Notes: a model not told the origin generated them from the letters alone. Counted from the stretch's first letter, positions 7,736 through 20,775 are shown. The stretch: 64,000 nucleotides of DNA from Deltaproteobacteria bacterium (GCA_020632995.1 JACKEN010000003.1:434001-498000), one strand, 5' to 3'. Translations and numbers: made by a program.

Positions 7736-10054
7736 GTGAGTGACCAGTCCGTCATCGGCCGTCGCCTCCGCAAGGTGGACGGCAGCGCCAAGGCCACCGG
7801 CAAGGCCGTCTATACCGACGACATCATCCTCCCCGGGATGCTCCACGCGAAGATCCTGCGGAGCCCCCACGCCCACGCGCGGATCCTGTCGATCGACACC
7901 TCCGAGGCCGAGGCGATGCCCGGGGTGCGCGGGGTGGTCCTCGGGCACGAGATGCCGAAGCGCTACGGCATCATCCCGTGGACGCCGGACGAGCAGGCCC
8001 TGGCGGTCGACAAGGTCCGCTACATCGGGGACGGCGTCGCCGCGGTGGCGGCGGTGGACGAGGACACCGCGAACGCCGCGATCCGCAAGATCAAGGTGGA
8101 GTACGAGGTGCTCGAGGCCTTGATGGACCCCAAGGTGGCGGCGGCGCGCAAGGACCTCGTCATCCACGACTGGAACCCGCGGCAGGTCGAGAAGAAGGGG
8201 AACATCTCGAAGCACGTGGACCTCGCCTTCGGGGACGTGGACGGCGCCCTCGCGAGCGCCGACGTGGTGGTGCGGAACGAGTACTTCTTCGAGGGCACCA
8301 CCCACGCCCCGATCGAGCCGCACTGCGCGGTGGCCCAGTGGGAGGAGACGCCGGAGTCCGACGGCACGGTGAAAGGCAAGTTGACGCTCTGGTCCGCCAC
8401 CCAGGTGCCGCACTACCTGCACCGTGAGCTGGCCGCGGTGCTCGAGCTCGACCAGGCGCAGATCCGGGTCATCCAGCCCGCCCTCGGCGGCGCCTTCGGG
8501 GGCAAGTCCGAGCCCTTCGACCTCGAGTTCGTGGTGAGCAAGCTCGCGATGAAGACCGGGCGCCCGGTCAAGCTGCTCTACACCCGCGAGGAGGTCTTCT
8601 ACTCCCACCGGGGGCGCCACCCGATGCTGATGGACTTCTCGACCGGGGCCACCAGGGACGGGCGCCTCACCGGGGTGAAGTCGCGCATCCTCATCGACGG
8701 CGGGGCGTACACGTCCTTCGGCCTCGTGACCTCGTACTACGCGGGGCAGCTGTTGACCGGGCCCTACGACTTCCCGACCTACGCCTTCGACGCGACCCGC
8801 GTGTACACCAACAAGCCGTGCTGCGGCCCGAAGCGCGGCCACGGCAGCGTGCAGCCTCGCTTCGCGTTCGAGGTGCAGCTCGACGAGCTTGCGGTGAAGC
8901 TCGGCATGGACCCGATCGAGCTCCGCCGGAAGAACTTCATCGGCGACGACGTGACCACGGTGAACGGGCAGAAGATCACCTCCAACGGGTTCCTGCAGTG
9001 CCTGGACGCGGTAGAGGCGGCGTCCGAGTGGAAGGCCCGGCGCGGCAAGCTCGGCCGGGGTCGCGGCCTCGGGGTGGCCGGCTCGATGTACATCTCGGGC
9101 ACCGCGTACCCGATCTACCCCAACGACATGCCCCAGAGCGGGGTGATGGTGCGCATCGATCGCTCCGGCGTCGTGGCGGTGCACTGCGGCGGCTCCGACA
9201 TCGGCCAGGGGCTGAACTCGGTGCTCCAGTACATCGCGGCCGAGGAGCTCGGGGCCCCGCTCGAGGCGGTGCGGGTGTTCGCGGCCGACACCGACCTCAC
9301 CCCGGTGGACCTCGGCGCCTACTCGTCCCGCGGCACCTTCATGATGGGCAACGCCGCGATCGAGGCGTGCCGGAAGCTCAAGGCGCAGATCCAGAGCGCG
9401 GTGGCTGACAAGTGGGGTTGCGGCGACAAGGCGGTGCAGCTGGCCGGCGGCTACGCGGTCTTCGCGGGCGACACCGCCCAGCGGATGCCGGTGCAAGAGG
9501 CCTTTCAGCTGGCGGAGGCCAAGTTCGGCTCCCTCGCCTCCACCGGGAGCTACCGCACCGAGAAGCTCGGCGGCGACTACCGCGGCGGCACCATCGGCGC
9601 CTCGCCTGCCTACTCCTTCACCGCCCACGTGGCCGACGTGTCGGTGGACGAGGAGACCGGGGTGGTCACCGTCCACAAGATCTGGGTGGCCCACGACTGT
9701 GGCAAGGCCCTCGCCCCGGTGCTGGTGGAGGGCCAGATGGAGGGCTCGGCGTACATGGGCGCGGCGGAGGCGGTGATGGAGATCCAGGACTTCCACGACA
9801 CCGGCCTCCACCGCCGGCCCTCGCTCCTCGACTACAAGATGCCCACCTCGATGGACGTGCCGGACTTCGAGGCCCTCATCGTGGAGTCGGCCGACCCGAA
9901 GGGGCCCTACGGGGCCAAGGAGGCGGGCGAGGGCCCGCTCCACCCCGCGATCCCCGCCATCGCCAACGCGATCTTCGACGCGGTGGGGGTGCGGCTCCGC
10001 AAGACGCCTTTCACTCCTGCCGCGGTGCTCGCGGGCCTGCGGGCCCAGGCCTGA
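7736..10054 (+). CDS. Molybdenum hydroxylase large (Moco-binding) subunit, xanthine dehydrogenase / 4-hydroxybenzoyl-CoA reductase alpha type
   Basis: 772 aa, full length for the family. The N-terminal aldehyde-oxidase hammerhead domain starts at RLRKVDGSAKATGKAVYTDD. The Moco-binding domain contains GGAFGGKSEP, CCGPKRGHGSVQPRFAFE and GGSDIGQGLNS, and the catalytic glutamate lies in KEAGEGP (Glu732). The GPKRGHG loop resembles the 4-hydroxybenzoyl-CoA reductase and related branch more than xanthine dehydrogenase proper, but the substrate cannot be assigned. The FAD and 2Fe-2S subunits that normally accompany it are not adjacent on either side. It starts at GTG 7736 with no clear ribosome-binding site, so a short or leaderless mRNA is possible. 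Confidence 0.8.
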   Translation: MSDQSVIGRRLRKVDGSAKATGKAVYTDDIILPGMLHAKILRSPHAHARILSIDTSEAEAMPGVRGVVLGHEMPKRYGIIPWTPDEQALAVDKVRYIGDGVAAVAAVDEDTANAAIRKIKVEYEVLEALMDPKVAAARKDLVIHDWNPRQVEKKGNISKHVDLAFGDVDGALASADVVVRNEYFFEGTTHAPIEPHCAVAQWEETPESDGTVKGKLTLWSATQVPHYLHRELAAVLELDQAQIRVIQPALGGAFGGKSEPFDLEFVVSKLAMKTGRPVKLLYTREEVFYSHRGRHPMLMDFSTGATRDGRLTGVKSRILIDGGAYTSFGLVTSYYAGQLLTGPYDFPTYAFDATRVYTNKPCCGPKRGHGSVQPRFAFEVQLDELAVKLGMDPIELRRKNFIGDDVTTVNGQKITSNGFLQCLDAVEAASEWKARRGKLGRGRGLGVAGSMYISGTAYPIYPNDMPQSGVMVRIDRSGVVAVHCGGSDIGQGLNSVLQYIAAEELGAPLEAVRVFAADTDLTPVDLGAYSSRGTFMMGNAAIEACRKLKAQIQSAVADKWGCGDKAVQLAGGYAVFAGDTAQRMPVQEAFQLAEAKFGSLASTGSYRTEKLGGDYRGGTIGASPAYSFTAHVADVSVDEETGVVTVHKIWVAHDCGKALAPVLVEGQMEGSAYMGAAEAVMEIQDFHDTGLHRRPSLLDYKMPTSMDVPDFEALIVESADPKGPYGAKEAGEGPLHPAIPAIANAIFDAVGVRLRKTPFTPAAVLAGLRAQA

Positions 10055-10059
10055 ACCGC

Positions 10060-10812
10060 CTACGCGCGCGCCGCGTTCGCGCGGATGGCGGCGGAGAGGA
10101 AGCGGGCCAGGCCCTCGCCGTGCTGGTCGATGTTGGCCGCGAAGCGCGGGTCGTCCTCGTAGAGGTCGGCCAGGCACACGTGCATGGCCTGGTCGCAGGG
10201 GAAGAACCGCTCGTGCATGAGCACCCGGTGCCGCTCCGCGAGGTCCATCGCCTCGGGTGAGCTCGCCGCCTCGCCGCGGGCCTGCACCGCGTGGAGGGCG
10301 TCGTAGATCTCGGCCCAGGCTCGACGGATCTCTCGCCACTCAGCCTCGCCGTACGTCGCGGTGCGCGCCTTCGAGATCCGGAACGCCTCGGTGTGGCCCC
10401 AGCGGGCCTCCGCCTCGGCCTCGTACTTGGCGGGGTCGAAGCCCCTGAAGAGGCCGTCGTCCACGAGCGGGGCGTCGCTCTCCAGCGACGCGAGGGCCTG
10501 GTCGATGCTCGCCAGGACCTGCTGCGCGTGCTCGATGCGGCCCTCGAGCGCGGTCCGTTGCCGCACGAGGGCGGCGCGCTGCTCGAACGCGGGGTCGTCC
10601 AGGATGCGCCGGATCTCCTCGAGCGGGAAGTCGAGCTCGCGGTGGATGAGGATCTGCTGCAGGCGCAGCAGGTCAGCTTGCGTGTAGAGGCGGTAGCCGG
10701 CCTCGGTCCGGCCGCTCGGGGTGAGCAGCCCGACCGCGTCGTAGTGGTGGAGGGTGCGGACGGACACGCCGGAGATCTTGGCGAGCTCGCCTACCTGGTA
10801 GGTCTTCGTCAT
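10060..10812 (-). CDS. MerR-family regulator, TipAL type
   Basis: 250 aa. Residues 3-72 are a MerR winged helix (YQVGELAKISGVSVRTLHHY, then EAGYRLYTQADLLRLQQI). A coiled dimerisation helix follows. Residues about 110-245 are a TipAS-like antibiotic-recognition domain (WGHTEAF, FFPCDQAMHVCLADLY). Start ATG 10812 is chosen because GAGG sits 3 nt upstream; the GTG at 10821 is an alternative. TipAL proteins activate promoters on binding thiopeptides or other ligands and usually regulate themselves. The palindrome just upstream supports autoregulation. It is convergent with, and 5 nt from, the molybdenum hydroxylase. Confidence 0.85.
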   Translation of the reverse strand: MTKTYQVGELAKISGVSVRTLHHYDAVGLLTPSGRTEAGYRLYTQADLLRLQQILIHRELDFPLEEIRRILDDPAFEQRAALVRQRTALEGRIEHAQQVLASIDQALASLESDAPLVDDGLFRGFDPAKYEAEAEARWGHTEAFRISKARTATYGEAEWREIRRAWAEIYDALHAVQARGEAASSPEAMDLAERHRVLMHERFFPCDQAMHVCLADLYEDDPRFAANIDQHGEGLARFLSAAIRANAARA

Positions 10813-10823
10813 GTTCCTCACCC

Positions 10824-10852
10824 TCGGGCCTCACGTCCCGTGAGGGTCAAGC
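10824..10852 (-). promoter_or_regulatory. MerR-type operator/promoter for the TipAL gene
   Basis: On the minus strand TTGACC (10850-10845) is followed at once by the perfect inverted repeat CCTCAC-GGGAC-GTGAGG (10845-10829). A -35 element abutting a GC-rich dyad placed in an overlong spacer is the classic layout of MerR-family autoregulated promoters. No good -10 hexamer is visible, as is common in such GC-rich promoters. The dyad is seen directly; the function is inferred from its position 17 nt upstream of the start. Confidence 0.5.
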
Positions 10853-10880
10853 CCCACGCGCGCGATTCGATCGCGGCCGC

Positions 10881-11954
10881 TCACGGGGCGCCGCAGGACA
10901 CCCTCAGGTCTACCCGGGCGCTCGCGTCGAGGGGCTCGGCGCCGCAGGCGTCGTAGGTGGCGGTGATGGTGACCACCTCGTCGCCCGCCACCAGGGCCGG
11001 CCCCTCGTAGGTGAACCGGCCGCCGGTCGGGGCCAGGTCGGCGCTGACCGACCCTGCGCCGACGAGGTCGAGGGACACCACCTGGCCCAGGGGGCCGACG
11101 CCCGCCGCGCCGCAGGTGAGGGGCGCGGTGAAGGACACCTTGCGCTTCATCTCGTCGCCGCAGAGCATGGCGCTGCTCGGCTCGAGCGCGAGGTGGGCGG
11201 GAGCGAGGTGCCGAAGCGCGGTGGTGGAGAGCCACCAGTACGGCTGCCCTGCGCCGCCTGCCCTACGCGCGATGACCTCGGTGGTGGCGTCGTCCGCCCA
11301 CCCCTCGAGGCACCCGATCTCCGCCAGGTCGTCGAACTCCGCCCCGCGCCCGTCGAAGTACCGCACCTCGCTCCGCAGGCAGTGTCGGGCCATGCAGCAG
11401 GGGCCCTCGAACCCCTCCGCCGGCCCGAGGAGCTCCGCCGCGTGGCCCTGCCACTCCTCGAACAACAGGGGCCAGTTGTCGGGATCCGACGGCTGGAACA
11501 CCGGGGTGGAGGTCGCGCCGCGGCTGGAGAGGCAGTTGATCAGCACCTCCACCGCGAGGCCGTCTGCGGTGACCTCGCCGACCACCCCGTCGTCGGACCA
11601 CCGCCCGTCGGCGGGCGACCACGTCAGGACCGTCATCGCGCTGCCCGCTGCCGCCGGCGCGGCGAGGGGGAAGGTCAGGGTCACCGGCTGCGAGAAGACC
11701 AACCCGTCCGGCTGCATCCGCACCGCCCCCAGGATCGGAAGGGGCGTCGTGCGCATCTCCTGGGGGAGCAGGTCAGCTTGCGCATATCCGCTCACCACCA
11801 GGCGCACGGACTCGGCCACAGCGCCCTCGGGGATGTCGAGGGTCACGCCGCCGGGGAAGGTGAGGTGGCCGAATGGAGGCCCGGCGTCGTCTCCGCAGCC
11901 GATGAAGAGGCCGCCCAGGACGAGTTGCGCGAGGAGCAGGCGCGGCGTGTTCAT
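10881..11954 (-). CDS. Lipoprotein with ZU5-like N-terminal domain
   Basis: 357 aa. ATG 11954 has GGAG at 11956-11959 and gives a signal peptide ending in a lipobox (GGLFIGCGDD). Residues about 30-120 contain GGVTLDIPEGAVAESVRL and FSQPVTLTFPL, the pattern of ZU5-like beta domains common in myxobacterial surface lipoproteins. The remainder has several Cys, including PCCMARHC and GCLEGW, and no recognised domain. A related arrangement (GPEGGRV, VLDVPAGAL) occurs in the lipoprotein at 50344-51717. Probably an outer-surface protein; role unknown. Confidence 0.6.
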   Translation of the reverse strand: MNTPRLLLAQLVLGGLFIGCGDDAGPPFGHLTFPGGVTLDIPEGAVAESVRLVVSGYAQADLLPQEMRTTPLPILGAVRMQPDGLVFSQPVTLTFPLAAPAAAGSAMTVLTWSPADGRWSDDGVVGEVTADGLAVEVLINCLSSRGATSTPVFQPSDPDNWPLLFEEWQGHAAELLGPAEGFEGPCCMARHCLRSEVRYFDGRGAEFDDLAEIGCLEGWADDATTEVIARRAGGAGQPYWWLSTTALRHLAPAHLALEPSSAMLCGDEMKRKVSFTAPLTCGAAGVGPLGQVVSLDLVGAGSVSADLAPTGGRFTYEGPALVAGDEVVTITATYDACGAEPLDASARVDLRVSCGAP

Positions 11955-12028
11955 GCTCCGTGAGGGAGCATCAGGCGTGCGGTGCGGCTTCACTGCCCGT
12001 CCTGGCGCCGCGGGCCAGGACCGTAACC

Positions 12029-13186
12029 TCAGTTGTCGTACTGCTGGATCGCGTAGCGCAGGTTCTCGCCGTCTCGCGTGAAGTAGAAGACGAAGCTGTC
12101 GTCGTCGACATCACGCCAGTCGGCCGCGAGGTAGGTCTTGCCGTCGTCGGGGCGGGTGAACTCGCCGATGTGGAGCTCGCCCGCGCCGCGCCGCCCGAGG
12201 GCGATCGGGGCGTCGTCGAAGACGCGGTGCTGCAGGGTGCGCTCCCAGAGGAGCTCCATCGCGGCGAAGAGCACCTTCTGTTGCTCGGGGGTCACCGCCA
12301 CGTCAGGCGCGAGGGTGACGGTGCCGAGCTGGCGTCCCTCGTGCGTCACCTCCCCGCCGGTGATCACCACGTCGCCGCGCCAGTCGAGCGGTACCTGCCC
12401 CGCGGCGGCGCGCTCCGGTGCCTCGGAGAGGCCCTCGTCGAAGCGCGGGTCGTCGAGGTAGAGCAGGCTCGGGCTCATCCGGCAGCGGCCGAAGTACTCG
12501 TCGTGGGCCAGGAGCTGCTCCGCGAAGAGGCGCGCGCTGGTCAGGGGCGTGCCGTCCTTCTTGAACACCTCGAGGTAGCCGTCGTCGCCGTCGGTCCGCA
12601 TGTGGAGGGCGTAGACTGCCTGCCCCGCCACCCTCGCCTCCATGAGCCGCACCGTGGCCCAGTCCATGGCCTCGGCCCGGAAGTAATGGTCGAAGGCGCT
12701 CAGCACCGACGCGGGTACGTCCGCGCGCGCCGGCTGGCCGGGGCGCACGTCCACGCGGCGCGACTGGGGCAGGGCGTCGAGGCGCCCGAAGTCGAAGGTC
12801 TCGAAGAAGCTGCGCACCGCCGCGGCCCCACCGAGGAGCCCCCGGGCGCTCAGGTAGGCGTCCTGGGTGACGCTGGCCAGCGCCGGATCCGCGGCGCCGA
12901 TCGCTGCGACCTCGGCCTTGGACAGGGCCCCCGGGCCGCGCACGTTCACCGCGTCCCAGACCTCTACCGCGTCCGAATAGGCGCGCGCCGCCACCTGGCC
13001 GGCGGTGACCCGGGTCCCTGGGCCGCCCTCCGCCCGCAGGGCCAGCTCGGCCCGGCGGTTCGCGGGCCCGAGCCCCTTGCCCTCGCGGCGGGAGATGAGG
13101 GTGTTCCCACCTGCGGCGGCCTGGGCATCGTCGTCCAGGAGGTCCTTCAGCGCCGCCTTCGCGGCCTCGGTCTTGGCGATCTTCAT
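12029..13186 (-). CDS. Hypothetical protein, no signal peptide
   Basis: 385 aa. The N-terminus (MKIAKTEAAKAALKDLLDDD) is charged and helical, so a cytoplasmic or non-classically secreted protein is likely. No catalytic motif or repeat is recognised. The C-terminal half (VTPEQQKVLFAAMELLWERTL, then LAADWRDVDDDSFVFYFTRDG) looks like a compact alpha/beta domain. It lies 66 nt downstream of the AlgF-like gene start region and on the same strand as both neighbours. The coding call rests on length, strong third-position G/C and a sensible start. Confidence 0.5.
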   Translation of the reverse strand: MKIAKTEAAKAALKDLLDDDAQAAAGGNTLISRREGKGLGPANRRAELALRAEGGPGTRVTAGQVAARAYSDAVEVWDAVNVRGPGALSKAEVAAIGAADPALASVTQDAYLSARGLLGGAAAVRSFFETFDFGRLDALPQSRRVDVRPGQPARADVPASVLSAFDHYFRAEAMDWATVRLMEARVAGQAVYALHMRTDGDDGYLEVFKKDGTPLTSARLFAEQLLAHDEYFGRCRMSPSLLYLDDPRFDEGLSEAPERAAAGQVPLDWRGDVVITGGEVTHEGRQLGTVTLAPDVAVTPEQQKVLFAAMELLWERTLQHRVFDDAPIALGRRGAGELHIGEFTRPDDGKTYLAADWRDVDDDSFVFYFTRDGENLRYAIQQYDN

Positions 13187-13252
13187 CCCTGCGTACCTTG
13201 GCCTACATCATCGGCCTCCCGAAGCAGGGGTTGTGTGACATCCCCCCGACTT

Positions 13253-13897
13253 TCATTCGCGGCTGGTGGCCCGAGCCACCTGCACCGAGCCGGCGTCGCC
13301 ATCCAGGGCGAACAGGCTCAGCACCGCGCCGGCCTCGAGCGCCGCCGCATCGAGCGGCTCGGCGCCGGAGTCATCCTCCACCATCAACACCAGGGGGACC
13401 GCGCCCGGCGCCCGGGTCACGCTGGCGCTGGCCCCGGGCTCCGCCTTCACCACCGTGGGGCCGTCGGGGCCGCCCTCCAGGGAGACCCAGCCCAGGCCGG
13501 TGAGGTTGTAGAAGGTCAGCACCGCCTGACCGGCCTCGGGGGCGTGATCCTCCAGGACCCGCAGCGGCTTGCGCCCCCCGGTCAGCGCGATGGTGTATCG
13601 GCCGCCGGCCTTCAGCGTGGTGGCCGCGCGGCCCGGCCCGAAGCGGAGCGCCGTCGCGCCGGCCGCCACCCGGAAGTAGGGCGACACCTCCCCGAAGCGA
13701 AGGGCGGGCAGGCTCGGGCGTGCCTGGCGCTTGCCCTTGGCCGCGCCCACCGACGGCGCGGCGGGCTTCTTCAGGGCGCGCCGGGCCTGGACGAAGCGGA
13801 TCTGGGCCTCCGGCCGCGGCGGCTCGGTGGCCTCCGCGATGGAGGCCGAGAGGAGCGCGGTGACGACGAGGGGGATGAGGGCCTGGGGTGACGACAT
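13253..13897 (-). CDS. Exported protein with an AlgF-like beta region
   Basis: 214 aa with a signal peptide (LIPLVVTALLSASIAEA). The body (SPYFRVAAGATALRFGPG, RYTIALTGG, LTFYNLTGLGWVSLEGG, then a closing AGAVLSLFALDG) follows the pattern and length of the periplasmic alginate O-acetylation protein AlgF. No algI, algJ or algX gene is nearby, so this is a weak family resemblance and not a function call. A Lys/Arg/Ala-rich linker occupies residues 38-62. Confidence 0.5.
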   Translation of the reverse strand: MSSPQALIPLVVTALLSASIAEATEPPRPEAQIRFVQARRALKKPAAPSVGAAKGKRQARPSLPALRFGEVSPYFRVAAGATALRFGPGRAATTLKAGGRYTIALTGGRKPLRVLEDHAPEAGQAVLTFYNLTGLGWVSLEGGPDGPTVVKAEPGASASVTRAPGAVPLVLMVEDDSGAEPLDAAALEAGAVLSLFALDGDAGSVQVARATSRE

Positions 13898-14249
13898 GGG
13901 CGAACAGCATGGCGAGGGTCAGGCCGGCCCGCAATCTCGCGCCCCGCGCGCCCCGCGGCTCGCCTGGGGAGCATGCATTCGCGTCAGGGCGTGGGGCCTT
14001 CCTGCAAGGTGCATTGCGGGGCCACTGCCTGGGGAGGCGCCCCCGCGGCCCAAGCCCCAGCTTTGGTGTGACCCCAATCACTTGGCGGATCGAGGTGAAG
14101 GCCTTGGGCTCGGCCTCCAACGAATTCGCAGCGAGGGCTATAGGAGGCCCCGCAGGGGTCTCCGTGAAATTCTCGATCGAGGAACAGTCTTTCCGAGGCG
14201 GAGCGCACGGAAGTCGTCCAGACTACGCGCGGTGTCGGTACCAGTGCCG
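13898..14249. other. 352-nt non-coding divergent region
   Basis: This is the only gap longer than 300 nt. It separates the leftward AlgF-like gene from the rightward giant lipoprotein. Short open frames cross it but none has a convincing start or codon pattern. It contains one copy of the dispersed 14-bp palindrome at 14004 and a CRP/FNR-like dyad at 14067-14082. A CTATAGGAGG stretch near 14138 could be a -10 element or a stray ribosome-binding site. No RNA gene or hairpin-plus-T-run is visible. Confidence 0.5.
14067..14082. promoter_or_regulatory. CRP/FNR-family-like dyad
   Basis: TGTGA-CCCCAA-TCACT matches the TGTGA-N6-TCACA architecture of CRP-family operators with a single deviation in the outermost base. 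It lies about 170 nt upstream of the giant lipoprotein start and about 170 nt upstream of the divergent AlgF-like start. No CRP-family gene is in the window, so the regulator is unknown. Confidence 0.3.
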
Positions 14250-17865
<3,616 letters not shown>

Positions 17866-17885
<20 letters not shown>

Positions 17886-20771
17886 GCTCGTGCTCCTGAC
17901 CATGCTCGCGGTGGCGGGGTGCGGACGGACCCCGCCCCCCGCGGACCCGTGCGCAGACGGGCACTGCCCCTGCGTGTTCGACAGCGACTGCCCGCTCGAG
18001 CACACCTGCGTCGACAACGTCTGCGTGCGGATCGAGGACTACCTCGAGTGCCTCACGAACGGCGCCCGACCCGAGGAGTGCAACGGCCGCGACGACGACT
18101 GCGACGGGATGACCGACGAGGGCCTGGGCGAGCGCGCCTGTGAGCGTTCGCAAGGCCTGTTGACGTGCGCGGGCACCGAGGTGTGCGGCGGCGCGGCGGG
18201 CTGGGTGTGCGACGCCCCGCTCCCCGGGGCCGAGCTCTGCGACGGCATCGACAACGACTGCAACGGGATCACCGACGATCCCTTCGTCGATGTGAACGGG
18301 CAGTACTTCGGCAAGCAGAACTGCGGCGGCTGCGGGGTGTCCTGCGACGTGATCATCCCCGACGCGGCCGAGACCGAGTGCGCGCTCGAGGCGGAGGGCC
18401 CGCACTGCCGGGTGGTGCTCTGCCCCGCTGGCACGTTCCCCGACGAGACCCGGAGCACCTGCCTGACCCTCCCGGATCCGCTCTGCCAGCCCTGTCAGGA
18501 GGACGACGACTGCCGGGGGCCGGGCGCGCGCTGCCTCGACCTCGGCAACGACGAGCGGGCCTGCGGGCGCGACTGCGGTCCCGGGTCGGCGTGGGGCGTC
18601 ACGTGCCCGGTGGGCTTCTTCTGTCAGGACGCGCAGTGCTTCCCCACCTCGGGGACCTGCCTGTGTGGGCCCACCGTGCTCGGGGCGACGCGCTCCTGCG
18701 TCATCGACACCTGCGACGGCTTCGAGACCTGCGAGTCGACCCAGACCGGGTTCGAGTGGGGCACGTGTGACATCTCCGCCCACCGCGAGACCTGCGACGG
18801 GCTCGACAACGACTGCGACGGGCTCATCGACAACGGCTTCTTGAACCCGAACACCGGGCGCTACGAGTCCGACCTGCACTGCGGGGTCTGCAACAACGAC
18901 TGCACCCGGCGCTGGGTCCCCGAGGTGGACCACGCGGTGGGCGGCTGCGAGGTGGCCTCCGGGCGCCCCGAGTGCCACATCCTCCAGTGCACGACCGAGA
19001 CCCTCGGCGCCCAGGTCTTCGAGTGGGTCAACGTCAACGGCGCCGAGGACGACGGCTGCGAGTGCCGCCGCCGGCAGGGGAACACCACGGTGGATCCGCC
19101 CGACCTCGGCACCTTCGAGCAGCTCGCCCAGGGGGTGATCGACGAGAACTGCGACGGCGTGGACGGCGTGGTGGGCGACGCGTTCTTCGTCCGCCCGAAC
19201 GCGGCGGCGGGGGGCGACGGCTCCCTCGCGCGGCCCTTCCGCACCGTCGGGGCGGCGCTCGCCGCCTTCCCGGGCTCCGGCAAGGTCTACATCCTGGTGG
19301 CGGAGGGCGTGTACCGCGAGGAGGTCGTGCTCTTCGAGGGCGTGCAACTCTACGGCGGTTACTCCGACGACTTCCTCCGCCGCGACGTGCTCCAGCTCGC
19401 GACGATCCTGCAGAGCCCGGTGGCGCCGGGGGTGGGAGCCCAGGGCACGGTGCGGGCGAGCGGCCTCGGCCTGGGCGCGACGCGGACCATCCTCGCCGGC
19501 TTCCACGTCTACGGCGCCGACGCCGCCGGTTCGGCCGCGGCGGGGACCGAGGGCGCGACGTCGGTCGCGATCGCGGCGGTGAACGTGGGCCCGAACCTCG
19601 TGCTCCAGAACAACGTGGTGCGCGGCGGGCGCGGCGGCGAGGGCGGGCGCGGCTCGACCGGCCAGACCGGCTTCGGGCGGCAGCAGTCGACCGCCCTCGA
19701 CGGTCAGCGGGGCATCGATGGGCGCCGGGTGGACGGCGACTGCAACGGAACCTTCGTCGCGGGCGGCTCGGGCGGCGTCAACGGGACCTGCCCCGCCTCG
19801 TCGTCGACTCGGGGCGGCAACACGACTTGCCCCACCTTCGACTGGAACGTGTCGCCGATCCAGGGCGGGCAGGCGGAGTACACCAGCGTGGGGAGCAACG
19901 GCGCGGGCGGCTTCCACCGGAGCTTCGATCAGATCAGCGGCCCCGGCTGCAGCCACGTGACCGAGAGCGGCTTCCCGACCTCGATCCAGACCAACAACGG
20001 CGGGGACGGCACCGACGGCGCCGACGGCGCGCCCGGCGCGAACGGCCTCGGCTGCAGGGCAGCTTTCGGTACGGTGGTCGGGGCGGTCTTCGCCCCCTGG
20101 GCCGCGAACTCCGGCGTGGGCGGCACCGATGGCGGCGGCGGTGGCGGCGGCGGAGCGGGCGGCGGCACCGCCCGCTTCGGCAACACCTTCAACGACTGCC
20201 CCGCACATGAGCTCGGCGCGACCGGCGGTGGCGGCGGCGCAGGGGGCTGCGGCGGCACCGGCGGCGCCCCCGGGGGCAGCGGCGGTGGGTCCATCGGCCT
20301 GCTCCTCGTGGGCCCCGGCGTTGGCCCGACCCTCGCCAGCAACCGCTTCGAGCGCGGCCTGGGCGGTCGCATGGCGACGGCGGCTTCGGCGGGCCGGGCG
20401 GCTGCGGCGGCCGTGGCGCGTTCGGCGGCGGGCCCACCTCGTGGTCCGGCGCGGACGGCGGCAAGGGTGGCGACGGCGGCAACGGCGGTGACGGCGGCGG
20501 GGGCGGCGGCGGCTGTGGTGGCGCGTCCTACGGCGTGCTCGCGGTGCGGGCGTCCGGCGCGGGCATCGCGACGAGCAACGACTTCACGGTCGCCGACAAC
20601 GTGAGCACCGGCGGGCCGGCGGGGAGCGGCGGCAACGGCACCGCGGGTGGCCGCGGGGCCAACGGCGGCTCGAGCAACGTGCTCGTGGTGTCCGCGTGCG
20701 GGCCGGGCGGGACCTGCGCGGCCGGCCTGTTCTGCGACGCGAACCTGCTCTGCTTCCCCTCCGGGCCCTGA
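17866..20771 (+). CDS. Giant Cys-rich/Gly-rich surface lipoprotein 2, frameshifted near 20370
   Basis: ATG 17866 has a strong GGAGG (17855-17859) and a lipobox (MLAVAGCGRT). Order: short Cys-rich head, three MopE signatures (EECNGRDDDCDG, ELCDGIDNDCNG, ETCDGLDNDCDG), VIDENCDGVDG, DUF1565-like beta-helix (FFVRPNAAAGGDGSLARPF, VQLYGGYSDDF) and a Gly-rich tail. Up to GLGGR (about 20370) the reading frame matches its paralogue. Beyond that the frame turns into an Ala/Arg-rich sequence stopping at 20604, while a shifted frame continues the Gly repeats (GDGGFGGPGG) and ends in a Cys-rich tail (SACGPGGTCAAGLFCDANL) at 20769-20771. One missing base near 20370 would restore a 968-residue protein. Confidence 0.7.
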
Positions 20772-20775
20772 GGCC

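Noticed and set aside
14138..14150. CTATAGGAGG as the ribosome-binding site of an extra small gene
   Set aside because: No start codon at proper spacing leads to a credible reading frame before the lipoprotein gene.
20340..20604. Programmed frameshift in giant lipoprotein 2
   Set aside because: No slippery heptamer or downstream pseudoknot is evident at GGTCGCATGG. A missing base or decay is simpler.
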